Below, one piece after another: positions 43,101 through 52,514 of a stretch of 64,000 bases of DNA. Both the position numbers and the translations under genes were made by a program. Positions within the stretch are counted from its first letter, which is position 1; every line of letters starts with the position of its first letter. Origin of the DNA: Macrostomum hystrix (Eukaryota; Platyhelminthes; Macrostomidae); NCBI GenBank assembly GCA_950097015.1, contig CATNEN010000001.1:3688001-3752000 (forward strand), written 5' to 3'. Below the pieces are notes generated by a model. The model searched no databases. It saw only the letters and a list, made by a program, of their open reading frames with translations, and was not told where the DNA came from.

Positions 43101-46100
43101 CAATTCTCTATCAATCTGTTATCAATCTCACCCTTTATTATGATCATAAATTTTGTAAAGGCTTAAGTTTCATAATTTTGTATTGAACTATAGCAATATA
43201 AAACAATTTAATTAACTACACGGAACATCTAAACTCACCTGGTACTGTTGGATCTGCACTCCAAAGTCACGGCAGTCTGGCAATAGTTGTCATGGCAACC
43301 GTGATTCCACTTCATCTGCAAGTTGTTTGCGATTGCTTGAGTGCGCGAACATGAGAACCAGACTAATGTACAGTGCTTTAGAATTCTGTGCCTTGAATTA
43401 TTCCTTGGTGTCATCAATCATGGTGCATTTTCAAATATCAAATTACATTAGAAACGTGCTTGATTTGTATTTGTTTAACTAAGGACTTACATTTAAATTT
43501 AGAGTTCTTGATGAAACTTTATCCCACACAAGTCAGCACAATAATTCATTCACTTTCACCAAAAATTTTTCGATGCACTTCAACCCATTACTTTCTCCCG
43601 AATCTACCTCTCTACTCTACCTCCCAACTCTACCTCCCAACTCCACCTCCAGACTCTACCGACTCCACCTCCTGACTCTACCGACTCCACCTCCTGACTC
43701 TACCGACTCCACCTCCAGACTCTACCGACTCCACCTCCAGACTCTACCGACTCCACCTCCAGACTCTACCGACTCCACCTCCTGACTCTACCGACTCCAC
43801 CTCCTGACTCTACCGACTCCACCTCCTGACTCTACCGACTCCACCTCCTGACTCTACCGACTCCACCTCCTGACTCTACCTACACCCGAGAAGACTTTGA
43901 GAAATCACTCTCATTGTGTGTGGCTCACCTCGCTAAGCTGAAATCTGACTCCCTCCTCGCTGCCGATACCGCGTATCAACGGAGCCGATCGAAGCGCGGC
44001 CTTGGAGTCCAACGGTCGACTGCCGTCGTTGCGAGGTTTCGGCGATCGATTCCACCAAGCCGCCTCCACCACTAGCGGCGTGTCCGTATCTGACTCTGGG
44101 CTCTGCGTGCGGCGAGAGAGTGCATAAGTTTGAAAGCACAAGTCTGTGCCTATTTTTAGCCCGTTGGTCACGTGACGCGATCGCGAGTTGATAAGCAAAG
44201 TGTATTTCCAGGAAAGCAATATTGCCAGTTCAACTGTGCACTCAATAAAACTGTTGTCTATAAGCAGTCGATTCACTAACTACTCGCAATAAAACTAGAC
44301 GGCATATAAACTAACAGCCAATAGAAAAATCAATAAATATTTGCCTTCAGCCTTATACTCGTAGTTCAGTATACAATATTGACAATTCGAAATGCGAACT
44401 TAAAATAAACTCACGTCTAACAGCTAGACAACTCATATCTAACAGGTATAACACTTGTCATTTAAAGGTAGTGAACTCGTGTGTAACAGGCTCACCCGAA
44501 TGTTATTAGCTTAACAGGCATTAAAATGGTGTCTAACAGGTATTGCACTCGTGTCTAACAGGATTTAAACTCGTGTCTAACAGGTATTAAACTGGGGCCT
44601 AACAGGTATCGCACTCGTGTCTAACAGGATTTAAACTCGTGTCTAACAGGTATTAAACTGGTGTCTAACAGGTATTGCACTCGTGTCTAACAGGATTTAA
44701 ACTCGTGTCTAACAGGTATTAAACTGGTGCCTAACAAGTATTGCACTCGTGTCTAACAGGATTTAAATTCGTGTCTAACAGGTATTAAACTGGTGCCTAA
44801 CAAGTATTGCACTCGTGTCTAACAGGATTTAAACTCGTGTCTAACAGGTATTAAACTCGTGTCTAACAGGTTGAAACACGTATCTAACAGGTTTATACAC
44901 GTGTCTAACAGGTTGAAACACGTCTAACAGGTATTAAACTCGTGCCTAGCAGGTATTAAAATCGTGTCTAACAGTTTGTTTTGCATGTCTAACAGCACTC
45001 ACCAGTCCAGCAGTGTACAACAGAGTGAGTGTGTACAAGCGATCAGTTCCAGACTGCAACCGCAGGGTGTTGTTGTTTGTTCCGATATTTTGCGCAAGAA
45101 ATCTACTGCCAGTTGGTGAGGCCGTGTCAATAAAAAACTGCAGATCCACAGAGAAGGTTGGCTTCTCAGACTCGCTGGAGAAAAGGCTGTCGCTAAAATT
45201 ACAAAAAAGTTGTATTGTTGGATTCTTAGAAATCGACCGCTACATCTGAAAAAGATTCTTAGAAAATCCTACTTTCCACCCCCTAACAGATTCTTAGAAA
45301 GTGCTCCGTTACACCCGAAATCGATTCTTAGAAAATCCACTGTTCCACTGCAAGAAGTTTCTTAAAAAAATCCACTATTTCACTGCAAGAAGATTCTTAG
45401 AAAATCCACTGTTCCACTGCAAGAAGATTCATAGAAAAACCTACTTTCCACCCCCTAACAGATTCTTAGAATGTGCTCCGTTACACCCGAAATGGATTCT
45501 TAGAAAATCCACTGTTCCACTGCAAGAAGATTCTTAGAAAATCCACTGTTTCACTGCAAGAAGATTCTTAGAAAATCCACTGTTTCACTGCAAGAAGATT
45601 CTTAGAAAATCCACTGTTTCACTGCAAGAAGATTCTTAGAAAATCCACTGTTCCACTGCAAGAAGATTCTTAGAAAATCCACTGTTCCACTGCAAGAAGA
45701 TTCTTAGAAAATCCACTGTTCCACTGCAAGAAGATTCTTAGAAAATCCACTGTTTCACTGCAAGAAGATTCTTAGAAAAACCTACTTTCCACCCCGTAGC
45801 ATATTCTTAGAAAGTCCGTTGTTCCACTCACTGGTAGATTAAATAATCCCATCGCATTTCAATTAGAGGATTCTTAGAAAACCCTGCTTTCGGCCCTTTG
45901 TCGACAATAGGGATTCCTAGATTATCCCCGCTCGCGCACTCGCCCTCCCTGACTTACTTCTGCTGGGTGAAGTTCAGCCAGACGGTCAATTCCAAGCTGG
46001 CCGGCTTCAGCGCCAATTCTAGCGGAAGCGGTGGTCGAATCCCAGCAGCTTTTATTGCCAGTCGGACCACGTAGCGAGCGGGATAAAAGTACACAGCTCC

Positions 46101-49100
46101 GGAGCCGTGCCGCGGCGCGCCAATCATCAAGTCGGGATAGCCGTTGCCGTCGAAATCGGCGCCTCGCGACAGCGACTCGCCAAATCCGTTGGCGACGGTG
46201 TTGGCCAGAGTCTGGGAGTGCCGCGGTCGGCCATCCTTGCCTCCGTGGTAGATTAAAACTGCGCCGCCGCCTTTAGTCAACGGTGCGCCAACGGCGAAGT
46301 CGGCATAGCCGTCTAAATCAACGTCGCCGAGGCTGGCCAGACTCCAGCCGAACAGAAGCTCGCTGGCTATCGAAGCGTCGCAGATCGCTGACTCCGGACT
46401 GCCCGGAGACACCGAGGCGCAGGTTGGAAATTCCAAACGATGATCAGCTGAACTTGGTATGTACTGCAAGGCGTGAGGTGGGCCTTTTTAGACTTCTACG
46501 ATCCAATTTCCTCGGTCTAGATTTGAGATAGATAGGAAGATTGTGTACGTTTAAGAAATATTGGAGTGAGGTGGGTTGAAAGTACTGGAAGCTCGTGTAC
46601 GTTTTGGAGGGTATGGTAGGAGGTTGGGTTAAAAGGACGGGGGTTTGTACGTTTCAAGGGTTGTGGAGTGAGGTGGGTTGAGAGGACGTGGAGGCTTGTG
46701 TACGCTGGGGGTTGTGGAGTGAGGTGGGTTGAGAGGACGAGGAGGCTTCTGTACGCTGGGGGTTGTGGAGTGAGGTGGGTTGAAAGGACGGTAGGCTTGT
46801 GTACGATTTGGAGGGCGTGGAAGGAGGTTGGGTTGAAAGGACGGGAGGCTTTTGTACGTTTAAGGGGTTGTGGAGTGAGGTGGGTTGAGAGGACATGGAG
46901 GCCTGTGTACGCTGGGGGTTGTGGAGTGAGGTGGGTTGAGAGGACATGGAGGCCTGTGTACGCTGGGGGTTGTGGAGTGAGGTGGGTTGAGAGGACATGG
47001 AGGCCTGTGTACGCTGGGGGGTTGTGGAGTGAGGTGGGTTGAGAGGACATAGAGGCCTGTGTACGCTGGGGGTTGTGGAGTGAGGTGGGTTGAAAGGACG
47101 GTAGGCTTGTGTACGTTTTGGAGGGCGTGGAAGGAGGTTGGATTAAAAGGACTGGAATGCTTGTGTACATAATGTTGTGCGATGATTTGGCTGTGCGGCA
47201 AGATATGTAAACTAAATCAAAACACTAACTTGAGAAAATGTGCAAAATTTGCTTTTTTCTAAAGGCAAATCAGTCGCTTCAGTTGTCAAGCTTGGCATCT
47301 ATCTTTCTTAATAATTTGAGCACATTTCAGCTAGAACCTGACATTTTTACACTATAGTCTATAAACTACCGAAAAATCAAATCAAGTAACCTAGAAGTTA
47401 TCTAGAAATTCATGCTACACATCCTTAAAATACGAACTACAGGCAAAATTCAGTGCAGTCACAATGCAGCCGGATAGACCAGCAGGGAATAATAGTGACA
47501 AAAAATAGAAATTTCTACTGTTGTGCCACCGAATTCCAAAAAATCTGTCTGAGGAGCTGCTGTGTAAAATTTGCGTGCAAAAAAAGAATTTTTTAGAAAA
47601 TGAAATTTTTTACGATGACCGTCAAAAGCTGTGGAATATTAGGGTTTTACATTAAAGATAGAAATGAGCATTGTTCAATGTGCATTGTATTAGGACTGTT
47701 GTTTTTATAAATGTGCAAATGCACTGGAGAAACAATATTAAAAGATAAGAGCACAAATGGCTGCTAGCTACTAGATTGCTATGAGTATGACTGTAAACAC
47801 CTAGAGGCTTTTATAAGCAGACCTTGGTACTAGCTTGCTAAATTTGAGTCTAAGCTCAACTAGCTATTTAGGAAATGATGAGTGGAATGAGGTGAAGATA
47901 AAAGCGAGACAGAAATAGAACTGTAATGTGCGTCTTTGTCTTCTGCACCACTGCAGACTTGCTTTCAAGCCAAGTGTGTGCTCAAATTGTGCTCAAATTC
48001 TGGCCTAGAGACTGGAGTATAAGAAAGCCATTTTTATAATAAAGAAAAATCTGCTGCATTGTTCATTTCTGCACAAAGGGACCCCTGAACACACCCCAAC
48101 CTAGGGCTTAATGTCCATTTAAGGGGACTTGCACAGATTTCATACGGTAGCAGGCAAAAACTAAGAAAGTTACAGCTAACGCGAGTAATTAACGATTTTT
48201 TTAATATGGCAATTTACCTGGCTACTATATAAAAGTCAATTAAATTTGTTAGTTCAATGCTCTTCGAACAAAAATATTATTTTTAAAGCTACTGAAGTAT
48301 GTACTAAAAATGGGTCATCACAGTTACCGTAGCTTTTGTAGCCAAGCCAAGCTTTCTGAAGAAAATTTCTATTTTGCTACACCCTAACTAAATGAAATGA
48401 TGCATTTAGTAAATCTCGATCTAAACCAACTGCTAAGACGATGAGAACCACCAATTCTTGCTGCGATTCTAGCTACGATTCCAGCAGCGATTGCAGCTAC
48501 GGTTCTTACTGCGATTCCAGCTGCTATTCTTGCTGCGATTCCAGCTAGTATTCTTGCTGCGATTTCAGCTACTATTCTTGCTGCGATTCCAGCTGCCTTT
48601 CTTGCTGCGATTCTAGCTACTATTCTTGCTGCGATTCTAGCTATTATTCTTGCTGCGATTCCAGCTGCTATTCTTGCTGCGATTTCAGCTACTATTTTTG
48701 CTGCGATTCCAGCTACTATTCTTGCTGCGATTCCAGCTGCTTTTCTTGCTGCGATTCCAGCTACTATTCTTGCTGCGATTCCAGCTAGTATTCTTGCTGC
48801 GATTTCAGCTACTATTCTTGCTGCGATTTCAGCTGCTATTCTTGCTGCGATTCCAGATGCCATTCTTGCCGCGATTCCAGCTACTATTCTTGCTGCGATT
48901 CTAGCTAGTATTCTTGCTGTGATTCCAGCTGCCATTCTTGCTGCGATTCCGGCTACCATTCTTGCTGCGATTTCAGCTACTATTCTTGCTGCGATTCTAG
49001 CTAGTATTCTTGCCGCGATTCCAGCTGCCATTCTTGCTGCGATTTCAGCTACGGGTCCTACAATTCTCGCTGCAATTCTAGCTCCTAGTTCTGCTGCGAT

Positions 49101-52100
49101 TCCAGCTATGCCTGTATCATTGAATCCAGCAAGGAACCCCAATTCAATCCAACCTTCGGTTCCTGGGCTAATCCAATAAATCGTTGAGCTTAATGTGCAC
49201 TTACCCCACCACTCGGTCCCTTGTTGATGTACACAAACAATGTGCCGTGAGTGCGAGCTCCACCGCCACCGCCAGCGCCACCGCCGCCGCCGCCGCCGCC
49301 GCTGCCGCCGTCACTGCCGCCGCCCCCGCCGACAGTGCAAGGCGCTGAAACGATCAAATCGTCCCAACCATCCGCGTTCAAATCGATGGTCAGCAGCGCG
49401 TGTCCGAAACGTCCGGCAAACGATGGTCCGACCAGAGTGGCGCGAAGGTAGGAGTCGCCGAAACACCTGCGGCGCGGGCCGATTCAAATTTAATTGCATT
49501 AAAATGCGTTGCGAAAGCAATTAATTATACTCAAGGGAAGTCAGACGGTGAGGTCGGGAGTTCGAATCTCAGACAAAAATTAACAATTCGAATCATATAG
49601 CAAGGCACTAAATTCCTCAGGGCTTCCGTTCACCTAGTGGTTAGGTCGTCGGACTCAAGACTTTAAGGTCAGTGGTTCGATTCCCGTCTCCACTATAGCA
49701 GTTTGTGTCCTTTAGCAAGACACGTTACTATGCATTGCTTCAGTTCACCCAGCTGGAGTAATTCATGGTGTGGCGTCTCCCCAGTCCATGGACTGAACAG
49801 CCCTACGCAGCCTTCAGATGCGCCGCGCAATAGCTGCGGCTGTGCTGCCGGCTGCACGTAAATGGGTACCCCACACCAAACAGTTCATAGAATAAACTGA
49901 TATAATAATTGCAGGAGGGCTGCGGGGCAATGGTACATCATTTGGTGACACTAGACCCGCAGCCAGCGAGGATGCAATTCTGCCCATTCTGGTGACTCCT
50001 GAGCACACAAGCAACACAGATACCGTACGCAGGCACATGCTCACACAGGCGTGTTACATCTGCCCTGACTTTCTCGTCGTCAGGAAGTGTACATTCTCAC
50101 TGTGCCTTTGAAGTTGGCCCTCAAGGCCGTAAATTGCACGACAAGCCCCCAAGCCTTCTCTCCGTGTCGGCGCACGAAATGACTGTGGCCTCGCCGCGGA
50201 ATCGAGCTCAGAAACCTTTGTGCAAGAGGCAAACGCATTAACGCTCTGCCACTCAGCCACCACTAAACAGATGAGCACAGCCATTTTGTATCGCGCTATA
50301 ACAAAGACTTTGGCTCATATCTTATTATCAATATTCGACGCTAAATTACATGAAAATAGATTTAATCTAGATCTGCTCGTTGAGTAATTTTGTTTAAGCT
50401 TCAAAATCGGCACCTGATATTTTCGGTGGGGTCGCTGCCAGCCTCGTCACCGTGTCGGCGCCAGCAGATGCCACCGGGAGCGTCGTCTGCCGCGGTCACT
50501 CGGTAGAGTCTGACAACTCCGCCGCCGATAGCGCCGCCGCGCCAGGCCCCGCTTGCCTTCACGTAGTCGGCGATGAATTTTTCACTGAACGAGGCCGCCC
50601 GCAAACCGGACAGATCCGGCACACAGGGCGAGCCTTCGACTAAGTCGAAGCCGCCAACGCTGTCGCTCGGTGGTCCAAGGAGTTTAGAAGCAGTGGCCAC
50701 AGAGAAGCCGGAGCAGCCGTAGTTTAAAATGGACCTGCGAATCACCTCCTGCTGCATCTGGTGCGCGTGCCTGACCCGCAGGTCTGGCAGGAATCGCTCG
50801 AACTGACCCTCCTCCGATGCGTATTTCTGCTCCATATAGTTGCTCCTAAATCCGCCAACGTAGCTGTGGCCCCACATTAGCAGCGGATTAGTTGTGTGAT
50901 TCAAATCGCTGGCTGTGAAATCTGAGCTGTATAAAACACCTCCAAAGCCAAGCAGAAGATACGGAATGCCGAAAGCGTAGGCCGGGGCATTTGGCAGCGG
51001 AACCGCTGAATAGGCAAACAGCATTGGCGGCACAGGAGTTTTAAATTGGTCGAACAGCTGCGGCAGATAGGACACAGCTCCGTAGGTTGAATATTTGCCG
51101 GGCCTGCAAAGTTTATTAGATTTTCAATTAAGGTAAGGACAGGGGTTGGCTATCAGAGCGATTAACGCGTTTGCCTCTCGCACCAAGGTCCCTGAGCTCG
51201 ATTCCGCGGCGAGGCCGCATTCATTTGGGGCGCAGCCGCGGAGAGAAGGCTTGGAGGCTTGTCGTGAAATTTACGCCCTTGAGGTCGAACCTCCAAGGCA
51301 CAGTGAGAGTGTACACTGCTTGACGATGAGAAAGTCAGGGCAGATGTACACACCGGTGTGAGCGTGTGCCTGCGTACAGTATCTGTGTGCGTGTGTGCTC
51401 AGGAGTCAGCGAAATGGGCAGAATTGCCTCCTCGCTGGCTGGGGGTCTAGTGTCATCAATGATGTACCATAGTCCGCAGCCCTCCTGAAACAATTATTAT
51501 TAAGGTTAACAGCTATTTATTAAGAATAATGCCATTCTGCTAAGTCCTGAGCACTGACTCACACAGGGTGTGTAAATCTTTACATATCAACCCCCAAATG
51601 ACCGTTTAGTCTCACCTGAAGGCATAGCAGATGCCCATTCCTGCTACTTTGCTGGCCTGCCGAACCCGAGCTCTGGAATCGCACACGAGCAAACTTTCAT
51701 CTTTTGCCGCGATTCCATTGTCGTAGGTTGAGGCCACAGACAGGCCCAGATTGCCAATGTCCCAGGCTGGCGCACTCAGCTCTGAGATCAAGTTTGAGCC
51801 GCAGTTGCCTGTTTCGAGGTCGCACGAAAAGAAGCCGCCAAGAGATTCGGTAGCAACTGGCAGCGCATTTTTTGATCTAGGTGCGCCGACAATCAGCCTG
51901 TGGGATTTATAGCAAATTCAAATTTAGTCTTGTTCTTCCTAATTTCAAGATTTTATTCACTGAAAACTTTACTTTACCTTAACTTTAACTTTAAAAGCAA
52001 AGAATAATTTAGGTGCATTTTTTTCTAATTAATATCAAAATAAAAAAATAAGCCCGATATTTTTTCAAAAAATTGTTTTTACAACATTAAATATATATAT

Positions 52101-52514
52101 ATATAACGACTAAAATATCATTAGAAAGCAACAAATAGAAATAATTATTTTTTATTTATATATACTCGTATTGTGACTTTCATTTTTAGTTTTCTATTTC
52201 GCACATCTCTCAAAATTTTGTCAGTAAAAATTTAACACACTTTTAAGTGTTTTTTCAGCTGTTAAACTTTTACAAAAAAAACTAAAAACAGGTTCAGCAC
52301 CACAGGCTAGATCAGATCGATTTCTCCAGAATACTTACTTGACAGCTCCATTAATTCGTACCGGAGTCAAAGAATATCCAAAGCTTTCGTTTGCCTGACC
52401 ACGCAGGACATAAAAATAGCTATCAATGAAACTTTTTCCATGCAATTCAGTAATACAAAGCAAAGAAAAAACTGTAACACTTAACAATACTGACAACAAC
52501 AGTTCTTTGGACAT
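34128..52514 (-). CDS. Integrin alpha subunit, 13 exons
   Basis: Exons 52514-52339, 51897-51616, 51103-50414, 49466-49205, 46463-45958, 45192-45003, 44102-43929, 43315-43239, 42649-42469, 39191-39049, 36739-35950, 35414-35301, 34568-34128. All twelve junctions agree in phase, giving 1,341 residues. Signal peptide (1-26), then the seven-blade propeller. The first blades are divergent (FYVLRGQANESFGYS, LIVGAPR). Three calcium loops follow in the later blades: DLNADGWDD (411-419), DVDLDGYAD (517-525), DFDGNGYPD (573-581). Thigh and calf domains include HDNYCQTAVTLEC (about 769-781) and LLIGNP. Near the membrane is VVCRLGEL; the transmembrane helix is about 1217-1241, followed by FFKR (1244-1247), the alpha-tail motif that contacts the beta subunit, and a Gly/Pro-rich tail. 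No inserted A domain is seen. It would pair with a beta subunit as a matrix receptor. The blade around 420-450 has a poly-glycine insertion. Almost every intron holds a minisatellite or SINE. Confidence 0.93.
34625..34862. repeat. Short imperfect repeat in integrin intron 12
   Basis: Six or so copies of a 40- to 50-bp degenerate unit built on TTTTCTATACATATCGGGT. Confidence 0.75.
35486..35847 (-). mobile_element. SINE-A, full length, minus strand
   Basis: Occupies most of integrin intron 11. On the minus strand it starts GGGGGTGAGTGGCAGAGCGG, with TTAACGCGTTTGCCTCTCGC and B box GAGCTCGATTCC. It carries the extra segment GAAGGCTTGGGGGCTTGTCG and ends in an ATTATTATTATT tail. Confidence 0.9.
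36778..37580. repeat. 24-bp minisatellite, integrin intron 10
   Basis: About 33 copies of a 24-bp unit (GATTACTGTGGAGTGACAGG plus CTGT) with GGAG/TGAG variants. It ends 35 bases before the exon 11 acceptor. On the sense strand each unit reads TCACTCCACAG, like a weak 3' splice site. Confidence 0.95.
38262..38680. repeat. Polypurine/polypyrimidine tract, integrin intron 10
   Basis: About 420 bases of GAGAGGGAGAGTGAGAGGGA-type sequence, almost pure purine on the plus strand. Mirror symmetry in such tracts favours triplex (H-DNA) structures. The R-rich and S/P-rich frames through it are not genes. Confidence 0.93.
39236..40440. repeat. 20-bp minisatellite, integrin intron 9
   Basis: About 60 copies of CTCTCATCTCACCCTCCATT with CTTATCTCA, CTAATATCA and CATTTCA variants. 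On the sense strand each unit contains GGAGGGTGAGAT. Confidence 0.96.
40453..41240. repeat. 26-bp minisatellite, integrin intron 9
   Basis: About 30 copies of a unit with AATCTCACCCTCTCTCC plus TTTCTCTCT, adjoining the 20-bp array and sharing TCTCACCCTC with it. The two probably derive from one ancestor. Confidence 0.95.
41818..42400. repeat. 34-bp minisatellite, integrin intron 9
   Basis: 17 copies of a 34-bp unit. On the sense strand it reads GGGAGAGACAGGTGAGAG or, in the two units nearest exon 9, ACAGGTAAGAG: full matches to the 5' splice-site consensus. Confidence 0.95.
42722..43132. repeat. 32-bp minisatellite, integrin intron 8
   Basis: About 13 copies of a unit with TCTCTATCAATCTCTCATCC and ATCTCACCTCAT. 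The sense strand has ATGAGGTGAGAT in most units. Confidence 0.93.
43612..43882. repeat. 22-bp minisatellite, integrin intron 7
   Basis: About 11 copies of a unit with GACTCTACCGACTCCACCTC plus CT or CA. Confidence 0.93.
44405..44995. repeat. 22-bp minisatellite, integrin intron 6
   Basis: About 26 copies of GTGTCTAACAGGTATTAAAC plus TC. On the sense strand the array starts within ten bases of the exon 6 donor. Confidence 0.93.
45240..45830. repeat. 34-bp minisatellite, integrin intron 5
   Basis: About 17 copies of a unit with GATTCTTAGAAAATCCACTG and TTCCACTGCAAGAA, plus larger composite units with CCTACTTTCCACCCC. On the sense strand each unit reads TTCTAAGAATCTTCTTGCAG, a branch point and acceptor look-alike. 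Confidence 0.93.
46555..47165. repeat. 51-bp minisatellite, integrin intron 4
   Basis: About 11 units containing GTGGAGTGAGGTGGGTTGAG and TGTGTACGCTGGGGGTT. Longer variants have GGAGGGCGTGGAAGGAGG. Confidence 0.93.
47170..48440. other. Unique part of integrin intron 4
   Basis: AT-rich intronic sequence between two minisatellites. No gene, SINE or TIR element was seen. Confidence 0.45.
48445..49100. repeat. 24-bp minisatellite, integrin intron 4
   Basis: About 27 copies of TTCTTGCTGCGATTCCAGCT plus ACTA or GCTA. The period gives long Ala/Ile-rich frames on both strands, which are not genes. Confidence 0.95.
49620..49862 (+). mobile_element. SINE-B, tRNA-derived
   Basis: Lies in integrin intron 3. 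The head has CACCTAGTGGTTAGGTCGTC (A box) and GGTTCGATTCCC (B box). The centre has TAGCAAGACACGTTACTATG and CATTGCTTCAGTTCACCCAG. The 3' part has CAGTCCATGGACTG. It is followed 40 bases later by a SINE-A in the opposite orientation. Confidence 0.9.
49903..50264 (-). mobile_element. SINE-A, full length, minus strand
   Basis: Lies in integrin intron 3. The minus strand reads GGTGGCTGAGTGGCAGAGCG, GAGCTCGATTCCGCGGCGAG, the GAGAAGGCTTGGGGGCTTGT segment, the shared body, and a TTATTATA tail. Confidence 0.9.
51146..51502 (+). mobile_element. SINE-A, full length, plus strand
   Basis: Lies in integrin intron 2. The head is slightly degraded (GGCTATCAGAGCGATTAACG), the B box GAGCTCGATTCC is intact, and the GAGAAGGCTTGGAGGCTTGT segment is present. 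It ends AACAATTATTATTA. A minus-oriented SINE-A fragment follows at about 51525-51590 (CTAAGTCCTGAGCACTGACT, CACACAGGGTGTGTAAATC). Confidence 0.9.

Noticed and set aside
48384-49142. 252-codon Ala/Ile-rich minus frame
   Set aside because: It is the 24-bp minisatellite of integrin intron 4, with frame length set by the period.
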